Below, in pieces: positions 1 through 11,062 of a DNA stretch of 64,000 nucleotides (position 1 is its first letter; every line of letters begins with the position of its first letter). Origin of the DNA: Nemertoderma westbladi (Eukaryota > Xenacoelomorpha > Nemertodermatida > Nemertodermatidae); contig JAUCBJ010008744.1 in NCBI GenBank assembly GCA_032718475.1, positions 62,001 to 126,000 of the forward strand, read 5' to 3'. Both the position numbers and the translations under genes were made by a program. The notes beneath the pieces were generated by a model. It saw nothing but the letters and a program-made list of their open reading frames with translations, searched no databases and was not told the DNA's origin.

Positions 1-58
1 TTCACTGCGCCATGTATGAGTTTATCAGCAACAATATCGCATCGTTATTCTTAAAATT

Positions 59-110
59 TGCAGTGTTGCACTGTTTGCAGTGTTGCACTGTTTGCAGTGT
101 TGCACTGTTG
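59..110. repeat. 17-bp short tandem repeat
   Basis: Three copies of a unit containing GCAGTGTTGCACTGT lie head to tail. Each unit is partly self-complementary (GCAGTG against CACTGT). No gene is attached to it. Confidence 0.85.
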
Positions 111-200
111 GGGTGGGACGGGGTCACGAAAATGACTCAAAAGGAGATAAATTGATAAACACAAATTAAAAGATTAATTAGTTTACTGTTTTTATTTTTG

Positions 201-250
201 TTATTTGTTTTGAATAAAAACATTCACTGTAACATGCTCCTTTCCCTTAG
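201..250 (+). repeat. Dispersed CTCCTTTCCC motif, copy A
   Basis: A GTTTTG...AAAAA stretch is followed by TGTAACATGCTCCTTTCCC. The same arrangement recurs near 4.7, 32.9 (twice) and 33.3 kb. It looks like a fragment of one dispersed repeat family. The rest of 111-622 is AT-rich with nothing else recognisable. Confidence 0.65.
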
Positions 251-622
251 TATTTAATCATGTTTTATTTAAATACTGTACATACGTTTTTACCATTTCT
301 CAAAATAATCATGTCATTGCGTGCTTGGTTTTCCTTCAAGAAACATTGTGGGAAAATAGCAATTTCATTACATGTTTCACATATTTACTGATCTAATAAA
401 CCAAATCATATTCATTGAATTGACTCAGAAATCTACAAAGCTGTGCAGCTACTGTAACTTGAGGTATTATTTGTAAAATATGGTCGACTTACATGAAAAC
501 AATTATTTATAAATATTCATTCAAGAAGCAACAAGTAACACATCGCACATTATTATTATTCCCGCATTCAAATATAATTAATAGGGACTCTTTCTATTCC
601 TATCGGATTCCATATACAAACA

Positions 623-1123
623 ATGGCGATTATATTCATGGTAATTTTCTCGGTATGCAGTGTTAGTGTAATTGCATTCCACCGGGCTGAAGAAAGTTGC
701 AATGGTAACGAAATATACTGCAAGTTGGACGAAGTATCGTATTGCGTGCCGCGTCCGTGGCAGTGCGACTCGATACCTGACTGCGACGACGGCTCGGATG
801 AGACTGGATGCGACGCGGATTTCTGCACGGCTGAGGAGTTCGTGTGTTACGACCAGGGTTACCCGTGCGTGCCGCAAAAATGGGTCTGCGATGGAATCCA
901 GGATTGTTACACCAAGGCGACACCCGAGCCATCAGACGAAACCAGTTGTGAGACCTGCAAAGAAGGCGCGTCTAAGTGCGGAGATACAAGCCAGTGTTTT
1001 TACGACAAATTTAAATGCGATGGTTACACAGACTGCATCAATGAATTTGATGAACAGGATTGTCCCCCCTTGGACTTTACATTTGAATTCGAGACGGATT
1101 CTACATTCCAGGACTTTGTGTAA
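623..1123 (+). CDS. Secreted protein with three LDL-receptor class A repeats
   Basis: This 166-residue single-exon ORF starts at the first ATG. Residues 1-18 are a hydrophobic signal peptide. Three LDLa modules follow, at Cys26-Cys63, Cys68-Cys109 and Cys112-Cys147. Each has six cysteines and the acidic calcium-binding end: DCDDGSDETGC in the first, PSDETSC in the second, DEQDC in the third. The second module has a short insert (YTKATPEP) before its SDE motif. The tail (148-166) is acidic and Phe-rich, with no membrane segment or GPI signal seen, so secretion is likely. LDLa modules bind ligands through a calcium-stabilised fold. A standalone three-module protein could be a lectin-like, immune or receptor-ligand factor, but its partner cannot be inferred. 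A polyadenylation signal lies about 130 bases downstream. An extra exon in either direction is possible. Confidence 0.85.
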   Translation: MAIIFMVIFSVCSVSVIAFHRAEESCNGNEIYCKLDEVSYCVPRPWQCDSIPDCDDGSDETGCDADFCTAEEFVCYDQGYPCVPQKWVCDGIQDCYTKATPEPSDETSCETCKEGASKCGDTSQCFYDKFKCDGYTDCINEFDEQDCPPLDFTFEFETDSTFQDFV

Positions 1124-1253
1124 TGTATGGTATTTCAATTCGGTTTAATTGTATCGACTCACGTGGTAATTAATTGGTTTACATATAAAAATTGGTTTAC
1201 ATATAAAAATGCTACATGTTTTCTTTGTAAAATTAGGATTAATTAGAGAAATT

Positions 1254-1259
1254 AATAAA
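1254..1259 (+). promoter_or_regulatory. Polyadenylation signal of the LDLa gene
   Basis: A canonical AATAAA lies about 130 bases after the TAA stop, in AT-rich sequence. That fits a short 3' UTR. Confidence 0.6.
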
Positions 1260-1426
1260 AGCAGATATTTATGTGATTTGTTTAAATATGATGCACTATT
1301 CTTATTCTTTATTTTATACTCAATCTAGAACAACAATAATTTGCAGATTGTGAGGTGGGGAACAGACATGGTCCATCCAGGGAATGTTGGAATTCTAACA
1401 GATAATATGGAAGACAATAACGGGTA

Positions 1427-1443
1427 GGGGGGGGGGGGGGGGG
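1427..1443. repeat. Poly-G tract
   Basis: Seventeen consecutive G are followed by GGTGGTGGGG, just before the 32-bp minisatellite. It could form a G-quadruplex. Similar G or C runs occur near 18.6, 29.5, 30.4 and 35.6 kb. Confidence 0.9.
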
Positions 1444-1470
1444 TGGTGGGGTTACAACTTAATGAAAATT

Positions 1471-2550
1471 CAAAACTTATATCGGTGTATACGAGTTGTG
1501 GTGTGAACTTATATCGGTGTATACGAGTTGTGGTGTGAACTTATATCGGTGTATACGAGTTGTGGTGTGAACTTATATCGGTGTATACGAGTTGTGGTGT
1601 GAACTTATATCGGTGTATACGAGTTGTGATGTGAACTTATATCGGTGTATACGAGTTGTGGTGTGAACTTATATCGGTGTATACGAGTTGTGGTGTGAAC
1701 TTATATCGGTGTATACGAGTTGTGGTGTGAACTTATATCGGTGTATACGAGTTGTGGTGTGAACTTATATCGGTGTATACGAGTTGTGGTGTGAACTTAT
1801 ATCGGTGTATACGAGTTGTGGTGTGAACTTATATCGGTGTATACGAGTTGTGGTGTGAACTTATATCGGTGTATACGAGTTGTGGTGTGAACTTATATCG
1901 GTGTATACGAGTTGTGGTGTGAACTTATATCGGTGTATACGAGTTGTGGTGTGAACTTATATCGGTGTATACGAGTTGTGGTGTGAACTTATATCGGTGT
2001 ATACGAGTTGTGGTGTGAACTTATATCGGTGTATACGAGTTGTGGTGTGAACTTATATCGGTGTATACGAGTTGTGGTCGGTGTATACGAGTTGTGGTGT
2101 GAACTTATATCGGTGTATACGAGTTGTGGTGTGAACTTATATCGGTGTATACGAGTTGTGGTGTGAACTTATATCGGTGTATACGAGTTGTGGTGTGAAC
2201 TTATATCGGTGTATACGAGTTGTGGTGTGAACTTATATCGGTGTATACGAGTTGTGGTGTGAACTTATATCGGTGTATACGAGTTGTGGTGTGAACTTAT
2301 ATCGGTGTATACGAGTTGTGGTGTGAACTTATATCGGTGTATACGAGTTGTGGTGTGAACTTATATCGGTGTATACGAGTTGTGGTGTGAACTTATATCG
2401 GTGTATACGAGTTGTGGTGTGAACTTATATCGGTGTATACGAGTTGTGGTGTGAACTTATATCGGTGTATACGAGTTGTGGTGTGAACTTATATCGGTGT
2501 ATACGAGTTGTGGTGTGAACTTATATCGGTGTATACGAGTTGTGGTGTGA
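1471..2550. repeat. 32-bp minisatellite, about 34 copies
   Basis: A 32-bp unit with core ATATCGGTGTATACGAGTTG is repeated almost without change. I saw one substitution (GTTGTGATGTG, near 1628) and one shortened unit near 2078 lacking 12 bases. Such low divergence suggests recent expansion or ongoing homogenisation. The array ends abruptly at both sides. Confidence 0.97.
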
Positions 2551-3489
2551 TAAAGAAGCATTTAGCAATTTAAGATAATATCCCGACGATTCAAATTACA
2601 AGGGAGATACGATCCTTTTTTAAGTAATAATGTTGGATTGGAACCGATCTGTTTTTTTTACGCCCAATGACTATAATTAGATTTACACGAAAAATAATTG
2701 TGTTCCAACTATTTGTAATAATACCATCGACCAAATATAAAAATCACATTTCACTAAAAATCATTAAAAATATAATCACATTCCTCTAAATTTATTTATT
2801 TTCCAATAAATTTTAGTCTCTTTTCACTAAAAATAATCACCTCCCCTTTTTCGGTAGGTATAACCTAGGTATCGTTCCACAAGCTTTAAATGGTAACGCG
2901 CCATTGTTCCTTTGTCATTAGGTCCTGCGTTGTTAGTTAATATTTGTATTTGTAATTTATTTTGTAGCAACTCTATTTTTGAAGTAGAAGCTAGAAAATC
3001 CAATAATAAAGAGTTAACTGTATTTTATTTATTAATCAAGCACGTTAAGTAAAAACCTTACCGGTAGGTATGTCAGTGCCAAAGTATGTAAAAAACTAAA
3101 AAGCAACAAGACCTAGACGTTGCATGCAATCAGTGATCAGCTGACGGCAGTCAACTGATCGGTAGGTTTCGCCCCGCAACTGAAGGCATTCTCAGGAGGC
3201 CAAGTCAGGAAATGTAGAGAGAGATTCCGAAAGGGGGACGGAACAGGTAACGAAATGAATATATGTCTGTACTGTAACTAACCACTGGGAAGCAGGCTTG
3301 CGTGTTTGGATGTAATACATTTCAAGCTTTTGCAAGACTGGCCGCAATGGGTGTCTAGCAATTACAGTGAAATGTTTATACAATTCATGCCAGTCAGTCA
3401 GCCAACGTGTATTGGGCTCGCCGCGGTGAGTCATGATGTGGTTGTGCATAGTCTTACCCTGTTCGCTCCCATCATTGGCTGTCCCATCC
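2551..3489. other. Non-coding AT-rich stretch with one hairpin
   Basis: No supported gene. Positions 2745-2850 hold degenerate repeats of TTTCACTAAAAAT. An 11-bp stem with one mismatch lies at 3135-3145 / 3150-3160 (GATCAGCTGAC, loop GGCA, GTCAACTGATC). From about 3200 the sequence may be the 3' flank or UTR of the adjoining Penelope-like element. The open frames there have no recognisable domain. Confidence 0.5.
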
Positions 3490-4625
3490 TGGTGCTGTCT
3501 AATGGTGTGTCCAACATCCCTTACAAGAGGTACAAGAGAAAGAGTAAACGACGTTTAGACTCAAGGATTTCCGGGATGGGGTGTTTGAGAGATGGGAGTG
3601 ACTGGCGCAGTTTATATGTTGTAAAAACAAACCGAACTGGCCGTGTGCAAGACCTGGGTATAAGACCACGGAACTTTCGAACAAACAGATCAGTTGCCCG
3701 ACCTCGGTACTCGAACTTACAGATAATAGGCTTGGAATCATCAGCAGCTGCCTGGTCGACCTCGGTGGGGACAGCTGTTGGTGCCTCGCCCCCAGAACCA
3801 CTGCCTGCACGCCCCCTAGCGGCTTGAACTACGGCTAGGTCATGCTCGACCATCGTATCAGTATATTGGTTATTGCTAAGAATATTCTTAGCATCCCCAA
3901 TAGCGGTATAGAGTTGGGAACCATCCCCACCCTTACTGGCATTAAAGATGCGATGAAACATACCACGAACTACACCGCGTTTGTGAGACTCAGGGGCACA
4001 CGTAGTGGCATTGAGAACGAGCCCAGTATCTGTAGGCTTGCGGTATCACGCTGTTGAAAGAGCATAGTCAACCCGAGTGACAACCAAATCAAGAAAGGAC
4101 AAGCGCCCCACCCCCCCTCCTCCATCTCAAGGGTAAACCTAAGATTGGGATGGAGGGCATTGACCTCTCTCAACTTCTCAGTGGGGTCGTTACTACCAAC
4201 ACTAAATACGTCATCGACGTACATATCACTGAGCTTGGTGCCCGCAGCGATCCTCTCGTCGAACTGTGACAGAAAGATGTTGGCGAGTATGGGCCCAATG
4301 GAGACCCCATAGCGACACCACCATCTTTCTGACAGACGTAATTGCCATGGTGATCTAGGAATACGACATCCTTGGTGGCTAACACCATAAGACCAATAAA
4401 TTGGTCCTTGCTGATTGGCTGGCTGTCCTGATGCCGCTCATACAGTAGATCAGCAGCAAGCTGCACCACCTCCCTCAGTGGGACGTTAGTGAATAAACTC
4501 ACAACGTCCAGGGAGTAGAGGCAGTCCGTGAGTTCTACATTCTAGTTCAGCGAGACGATCGGCAGACCCAGCACTGTTAATAGATATCTTGCCTTCAGGC
4601 AGCACATCCAGCATGTCTTTGATTT
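3490..4625 (-). mobile_element. Broken Penelope-like element: RT and GIY-YIG linker fragment
   Basis: Read on the minus strand from 4625 down, three ORF pieces in different frames follow the order of Penelope-like elements. The first (4502-4170) has SLFTNVPL and GVAMGSPLGP, the signatures of this RT class. The second (4224-3970) begins with the catalytic YVDD. The third and its neighbour frame (3961-3499) have a variable linker, then KFRGLIPRS and FTTYKLRQSL, then FSCTSCKG, the cysteine pair that normally precedes the GIY-YIG nuclease. The frame is broken by single-base changes near 4300 (just after GSPLGP) and near 4500. The 5' part of the RT and the whole nuclease core are missing, so this copy is dead. 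These elements insert by RT-driven integration and often persist as 5'-truncated copies. Confidence 0.85.
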
Positions 4626-5509
4626 TACTCTATTTTTATTTACAACTGATTTCTAGCAAAAAATAAACTGTAACATGTGCTATTGACTTCAGTTTATTGT
4701 TTTGGTAAGAATAATATAATACTGCAATCTGCTCCTTTCCCTGAATATATTAAGACCTAACGATATGGATGGCCTACTACCCTTTATACTAAAGTCGGAA
4801 AGTACCTCTTTTCCGATTGTAAATCTTTACTAACCTGCACGTTAACTATCGTTTGTTGGTTTGGTTCCCCGAACGCTGCCTCTGTATCCTGTTCCTTTAC
4901 AAACCTTATCCTTTCTGCTACGGGACCTGCTCTAAAGTGCAATGTGAAAAGACCGTAAGTCAAAAAAGGTAATTTCGAGTAAAACGCAAATTACTGTTTT
5001 CCTTCAGATTGTTGGTTTAAAATGTCCGTAAATTACTAATTTTTTATAACCCTACGCAATTGGGGGTGGCGTTATTATTTGTCACTTTCCATTAATATTG
5101 TGACTTTAGGGTTGTCTTTTGTATTTACGGTATTTTGCATTGCACAACCAGTATGATACAATGCATTCGATACAATGCATAGAAATGTCAATGGCATTCC
5201 GAGAATATTGCCTCCAACGATTAAAATCTTCCTGGTCAAAACTGTCTGTCTGGACTCTGTGGTCTGGTTGATTAATAAAGTCTGGCATGAAGGAAGCACA
5301 CCGCAGAACTGAAATTTTATTATGATGGTTTTCGAAGTCCGTGATTTCATTTCCAATGTCAATTTTTATGTTCGGTTGAATCTTGTCTGTCTGACTAATG
5401 GTCTTGATCTGACTGTCTGTCTATCTTACATTTTGACGGTCACTCCGTGACACATAGAGAAACAGTGATAACTCAAATGAAAATAGTACCTACAATTCAA
5501 ATTACAGAA
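4626..5509. other. Non-coding stretch containing dispersed motif copy B
   Basis: No supported gene. Positions 4694-4746 match the dispersed motif (TTATTGTTTTGGTAAGA... TCTGCTCCTTTCCCTGAAT). The minus-strand ORF at 5075-5362 has no family signature and is probably chance. Confidence 0.55.
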
Positions 5510-5905
5510 TTGACATGGTCCCAGAGTAAAGAGTAGTGTTCACACTAACATGGTCCCAGAAAACTGTTCACATTCACATGGCCCAAGAAAAGTGTTCAAA
5601 TTAACATGGTCCCAGAGTAAAGAGTAGTGTTCACACTAACATGGTGCCAGAAAACTATTCACACTAACATGGCCCCAGAAAAGTGTTCATATTAACATAG
5701 TCCCAGAGTAAAGAGTAGTGTTCACACTAACATGGTCTCAGAACACTGTTCACACTAACATGGTCTCAGAACACTGTTCACACTAACATGGCCCCTGAGT
5801 AGTGTTCACACTATTAATATGATGCAATGCTAGCATGTCCCCAGAAAAGTGTTCATATTAACATAGTCCCAGAGTAAAGAGTAGTGTTCACACTAACATG
5901 GTCTC
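5510..5905. repeat. 28-bp degenerate tandem array, first locus
   Basis: Units of about 28 bp read ACATGGTCCCAGA...GTGTTCACACTA, with frequent variants (GTCTCAGAACACTG, GGCCCCAGAAAAGTG, GTAAAGAGTAGTG). A longer composite containing ATGATGCAATGCTAGCATG appears once. The same units and composite make up the array at 20.6-21.5 kb, so the two loci share one origin. Confidence 0.9.
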
Positions 5906-6329
5906 TTTTGCTGCACACGCTAACTGTATATCGAAATCTTATATTTTTATCAGAGAACTATTCAACTTCTGTGCGTATAATATTTATGCCTAACTCATAT
6001 TGTATACCACCGTGAATTTGTTTATATGTTGCCTAGCAGCAGTTATGGATGTTCTGGAATAAAACTGTGTCTATTCTAATATTAAATAATAAAATTCACG
6101 GGAACAAATTTTAAATTCATATCCTCTCATTAATTAAATAAATTGTAATTTTATACAATTTATTAATATCCCCAAAATTTAGTCAATTAATAGATCATGG
6201 GAGCGGAGATTCACCCCATTAAGAATAGCAGTGTGAGAGAATCTCCCAGTGTACAGCCAATAGCCGACAAAATTAATAAATATCATATATAAAGGGAATA
6301 TTAATAACCCAAGAGTCGCTATTAAATAG
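5906..6329. other. AT-rich stretch without supported genes
   Basis: Positions 6045-6180 are strongly AT-rich. The minus-strand ORF at 6179-6502 encodes hydrophobic segments but shows no family match and runs into the X leader, so I do not support it. Confidence 0.4.
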
Positions 6330-6897
6330 CATCCCAGATCTGCATGCATGAGAAATACCCTAATTCCACCGCTAGCTTTGCATAATATCACCATAGTAAC
6401 AACCACGCTAGAATTAGAAGTAAGTGAAAAGAACAATAGAAAGCTTGCCCCATTGAATAGAATGCGTAATACATAGTCTCTCGATAGTATCCAAGGATAC
6501 ATAATAACAACGTGGCATTCTGGAAGGCATTTGACTAATGGACAAAAATGGCCCTAATTTGTACGAATTGTGGCAGGAATGTGGAATTTGTGTATTTATA
6601 GGTGAATGTTACTACTAAAGTGTGTTTACAGTAGCGAGCTGCAATTGTGAAAGTTATCCTACATCTGCAATAATTACCTCCAGTATATTCGAGCCCTTGG
6701 GACGGACAGTAGAGTGACTCGTGCTGATTATTGTTGTCGTTGTGTGGCTACTACGTTGGCGAGGGGCACATCGACAGCAGTACATCAGCGCTGAGGATCT
6801 CAGTGCTGCCAGGGGGCAGTTGGGGGATAATAGGGCAGCGACGCCTGCTAGCCTTTATTTATAATATCGATAAACTCATATATATATTATAACTGAG
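6330..6897 (+). promoter_or_regulatory. Leader of element X, copy 1
   Basis: This stretch shares three blocks, in the same order, with the sequence before X2. They are CCAGATCTG...AATACCCTA..ACCGCTA (6330-6375 and 15680-15727), GTGTTTAC.GTAGC (near 6632 and 15992), and a G-rich block with GGGGATAA..GGGC leading to a TATA-like AT run (6820-6890 and 16185-16262). Order and spacing suggest the 5' control region or LTR of one mobile family. Promoter activity is inferred. Confidence 0.5.
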
Positions 6898-7099
6898 TTG
6901 ATAGAAGATGATCTTGGTATCAGGGAGCGATATACTCTACCTCTACAAGCATTTGTTGATAGTTTGATAAGCGGCGACACTAGTCAACATACAACAGAAG
7001 ATGATGGATGTTATATCGAACCGCCGATGTCCGAGGAGCAGCTCAAACGTGAATTGGACTATAGAAAATTCACCGCGCGCTATACACATTGTACTACTA

Positions 7100-8771
7100 C
7101 TAGGTCGAGCGAACTCGGACAGTGGAAATGAGATCCTTCCAGGCTTCCCGATTCTCCATAGTTGTCGCAATTTCGTTTCTCCCAAGTTCAGTATCCCTTT
7201 CAAGTTGATCTATATATGTTATGGCCGGTCGTCCACGACTACGCTTTCCATGAGTTGGTTGCCAGAGAAGTAGATCTGGTATGACCTCGTCTTTACTTCG
7301 CCAGCAGTGCCCACTGAATCTTAATCTGCGTTCACAGAGGGTGGTTGATACAGGTGGTATTGTACCATAAAGCTCGGTGTTTGTCATGTGTTGTCTCCAG
7401 CTGATGTTTAGGGCTGCCCTTAGTAGTCTTGTGTAGCAACCATCAATTCAAGTGATTTCAAGTGATCATCAGTTCAAGTGATTTAGTCAGTGTCCAGGTC
7501 TCACCCCCGTATAAAAATACACTTTCCACTGTGGCTCGAAAGAACTTAGTCTTCAGGTGCCTGGAGAGATCTGATTTCCAGATGGTATCCATTTTTGATA
7601 GAGCTACCCAAGCCTTTGCTTTCCTAACTTCTATGTCCTTTTTGCTACTCTCTATCCATGATCCAAGGTACTGGAAGTCATCGACCTTCCTTAGTTGATT
7701 ATTATCAATGGTTGTCAAGTTCCCATCAACATTAAAGGTCATGAATTCGGTCTTTGTAGCATTTATATGCAATCCAACCTCCTTAGCAGCCCTCTCCACT
7801 TTATTTAGTAGAAGCTGTGCATCTGCTAGCGTATTAGAGAGCAGGGCGATGTCATCCGCAAAGTCGGTGTCTGTGACTGTAGTTGCCGGATATCTACTAC
7901 TTCTGCATTCTTGAAGTGTGAATCCCAGATCTTCACCCTTTGTGGCCGTCCTCATTGCGTAATCCAGCACAATTACAAATAGTAATGGTGCTAATGTGTC
8001 ACCTTGCAGTACGCCAGCCAGGATTGAGAAAAACTCAGTTTCACCATCTGGTGAGAGTACCTGCGCTTCTGTGTCACAATATAACAATCCAATGCCAGCA
8101 ACAATTACTTCTGGTATTCCATAAGCTCTTAGGATTTCAAGCATTTTACCTCTATGGATGGAGTCGAATGCCTTCTTGAAGTCCACAAAAGTCATGACTG
8201 CGGGGAGATTCTTTGACTTAATTCCTTCAATCAGTCTCCGTAGTGCAAGTATCTGAGCTATTGTTGATCTACTTGGTCGAAATCCGTTTTGGCTCTTACG
8301 CAGTAGTTTCTCTATGTGAGGCCTAATCCTATATAGAATCATTTTATTGTATATTTTGGCAGCTACCACAAGCAGACAGATCCCACGATAGTTTGTTGGT
8401 ATGCCGAAGTCTCCTTTCTTGGGGAGAGGCTTTAGTTGACCTTTAGTCCAAATTGGTGGTGGCTTTTCCCCTTTTAACATCCGGTTGCAAACATTCAATA
8501 ATGGTCTGTTTAGCACTCCGGTTTTCCATACCTCCGCTGGGATTTCATCTAATCCACTCGCTTTATTATTGGACATGCTTTTAATGCTTCTTTGGAGTTC
8601 GGCAGGTGTGAAGTCCCCTGTTTCTATATGTAGTGTCTTGTCATATATTTTCCTTGTAGGGCTGACCTCGATGTTTGGTGGCTGTCCAAGCAAGTTGCTG
8701 AAGTGATTTTTCCACTTTCCAACACGTTCTTCAGGACTATCGGCTTTGAGGTGCCCCTTTGCACAACTTTT
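7100..8771 (-). pseudogene. LINE-A reverse transcriptase and C-terminal domain
   Basis: The main ORF (8693-7458) reads as a complete RT fold: NNKASGLDEIPAEVW (motif 0/1), LKPLPKKGD and NYRGICLL, KSQNGFRPSRST, FVDFKKAFDSI (first catalytic Asp), GVLQGDTLAPLLF, FADDIALLSN (catalytic pair at 7851-7862), and FQYLGSWI. The frame upstream extends to 8771, where it joins the linker beyond LINE-B. After 7458 a small local duplication breaks the frame, and the C-terminal domain continues at 7387-7100 (ERRLRFSGHCWR, LLLWQPTHGKRSRGRP). Without the frameshift and nested insertion this would be a long uninterrupted ORF, so inactivation seems fairly recent. Confidence 0.9.
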
Positions 8772-9884
8772 TCTCTAGCGGTAGGACTGTATATTGAATT
8801 AAGCTTAACAGGGTCACATTATGACAATTGACAATAACAATAACAATTCGGACAGATAAGGCCCTATATCCAGCTTAGTTATTATATCAGATTAGAGTTG
8901 CTAGGAGTGACAGTTGTAAATATATGGTAAACAATAAACTTTATAAAATAAAAATATACTAGACCGACTGGCGCGCTGACTCACAACCAAGCCACAAAAT
9001 AGAAGGCACATCAATAAACATAAAAAATAAAAATAATATAATGTAGCAACATACAGTGAAATTTAATTTACATTACCAAATGAATCTATTTAATTAGCTA
9101 ACAAAGACAGTTGAAGGGAAAAGGTATATATGCAAGCAAGTAAGTAAATATTTTGGGCTAATGGTTTTTTTTATTGTGAAAGTAGCCGAAAACGCTGAGT
9201 AGAGACAATAAAGGTGTTTAGAAGGGAGAAATATTTGTTGTAATCGGTCGCAGATATACCTTGTCCCTCTAAAACAGAGTTTAATGACAGTGAAGCCCCC
9301 AGGGCTTCCAACCCAACCTTCAGTGTACGGCGGGCACCAGAGTAACTCGGACAAGTTATAAAAAAGTGAAAGGCGTTTTCTGTGGCAGCACCGCATGAGG
9401 TGCACTCAGGTGAGTCCTGAAGGTGCCTGGATACCATGTCTGCAGATAATTCACTACACCGCAGTCGCAACTGGCAGACAATGATTTGAAATTTGCGGGT
9501 TCCAACACAGTAAAATGGTTTGATAACATTATTTGAAATGAGTCGGGATTTAAACGTCGGGAGAGGGAGTGAACGTGTTGAAAAAGGGAGATCGTTCCAT
9601 TTTTTTATAGTGTTTGGAAAGAAAGATTTGCCATAAAGGTCTTTACGGTACGATATTTGGGAAATGTTGGCGCTGTTTCTGAGAGGGTAACTATGTGATG
9701 GGTTTTGCCCCACTGTAATTGGGATTCTGGAAAATAAGTACTCCGGAGTTAACTTGTTAATAATTTTATAAAAAGTTATTAAGCAGATGGCTGAGCGCCT
9801 GGAAGAGAGACTCTGTATGTTGCATTCGGTATATAACTTGCTATGTGAAGTGCGAGATGGAGCACCAGTGGCAATTCTTAGAAA
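8772..9884 (-). mobile_element. LINE-B: 3' end of a second LINE, nested in LINE-A
   Basis: A 5'-truncated non-LTR element on the minus strand. It is flanked by a perfect 14-base duplication, TTTGCACAACTTTT (8758-8771 and 9885-9898). The coding remnant (9887-9171) is the C-terminal region of a CR1/Jockey-like ORF2: a STRSLPLPTFKSR block after WNDLPF, then a zinc-binding stretch around SPECTSCGAATENAFHF with CPSYSGARRTL. About 400 bases of AT-rich 3' UTR follow (9170-8772), with no clear poly-A tail at the very end. The RT core is absent. Confidence 0.87.
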
Positions 9885-10299
9885 TTTGCACAACTTTTCC
9901 GACCAGATACCTCATTTACAGTTTGCCAGGTAAGTCTTGAGTGTTGCTGTATGTGAGCAGTTGTAATTGCTTCAGTTTTATCCTGTATGTACTTTTCCTG
10001 GCTGATGTTGTAGGCCAATTTAAGATCGTCCTTAGCTTTCTCAACCTTGTTAATGTTTTCAGTTGTTGGTTGTTCGGTTTTATCTTTATAGGCTATCTTA
10101 AGATCTTCTCTCTTACAAGTAACCTCAGAGTTTTGCCATGGCACATACTGTTTTCGTTTGGGTTTCTGGGGGATATGCCTCTTAGCTGATTCCTTGTGGG
10201 CTGTTATTATATTCTGGTATATTGAATCGGTGGATTGGTCTTCATCCATTGACTGAAGTGCTTCAAAGCGGTTTTGAATTTCTACTGTATAAGCATCCC

Positions 10300-11062
10300 T
10301 TACAGCATTGTCAGTTCTGAGTTTCTCCCAGTCATAGTTGATTTGCTTGCTTGTCCTGGGTTTCTGGCTCTCAAACTGAGTCTTATCTCTGCAGTCACAA
10401 TTCTGTGGTCCGAACCAATTAGGTTGAACGAGCTGTATGCCTCGCAGTTGACCATGCTGTTTCTCCACTTTTTGTTTATAAGGATGTAATCCAGTTGTGC
10501 TTTGGTTCCATTAGGGTATTGAAAGGTCCATAGCTTCCCCTTACTCTTTTCGAATGTGTTGTTTGTTGGTATCAATTCACATTCTTCCATTAGGTCTAAA
10601 AGTAAGTACCCATTTCTGTTAGAACTGGTGTTATAGGTATAACCCTTGATGTCTTCTGGGCCAATTTGCGCATTCAGGTCACCAGCAATGACTTTAACAT
10701 TGTGTCTCGGAATGTCCTTTATAAGTCCAGTCAGTTCTTCATAAAACTTGACTGCTTGTTCTGGCTCTGAGGCATTGGTTGGACTGTAGCAACATATAAC
10801 TGTTGCCTTGGGATTCCCATCAAATGTTGCGATCATAACCCTGGAATTTATAGATTCAATGTTGTTTAGGGTCTTAAGTGCAAATGGGCTTAGCAGAATT
10901 CCTACTCCACCAATTGATGCATTGGCCGAGTTTCCTACTGCTGAGCTTGTTACTAACGTCCATCCATTTCCAATGTCATTGTACTTCATGGCAGTGTCTT
11001 CATGACAAATCCGATGTTCTTGGATGCAGATGATGTCGATGTTATATTCCATTGCCAGAGCG
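10300..11062 (-). pseudogene. LINE-A endonuclease domain
   Basis: APE-type endonuclease of LINE-A, which nicks the genomic target to prime reverse transcription. Visible motifs in order are IDIICIQEHR (catalytic Glu region), ATVICCYSPTNA, VIAGDLNAQIG (Asp/Asn catalytic pair), LDYILINKKWR and GSDHRIV (catalytic Asp-His). The N-terminal Asn-containing strand is missing through 5' truncation. Translation then shifts frame near 10300-10468 into a helical linker (YDWEKLRTDNAVRDAYTVEI and following) that runs to the LINE-B insertion at 9898. Confidence 0.88.

Larger units (their letters stand above)
7094..11062 (-). mobile_element. LINE-A: EN+RT non-LTR retrotransposon inserted in X1
   Basis: Minus-strand retrotransposon with an APE-type endonuclease, then a linker, a reverse transcriptase and a C-terminal domain. 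It is flanked by a 6-base target duplication, ATTGTA (7088-7093 and 11063-11068). Its 3' end carries a short TAG-triplet tail (CCTAGTAGTAG). The 5' end is truncated within the start of the endonuclease domain. Sequence style (NNKASGLDEIPAEVW, QLDYILINKKWR, ELYGTIPPVS) resembles RTE-like elements, but the clade is uncertain. The element is interrupted by LINE-B, and its frame continues across that insertion. One further break lies near 7447-7487, where TTCAAGTGAT is triplicated. Confidence 0.9.

Noticed and set aside
3306-3827. Plus-strand ORF of 173 residues
   Set aside because: It overlaps the minus-strand Penelope-like coding region and has no domain. It is an antisense shadow.
3490-4625. 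Hammerhead ribozyme associated with the Penelope-like element
   Set aside because: I looked for the CUGAUGA and GAAA core near the fragment and did not find it.
6179-6502. Minus-strand hydrophobic ORF of 107 residues
   Set aside because: No family signature, and it overlaps the leader shared by X1 and X2. Hydrophobicity is expected by chance in AT-rich DNA.
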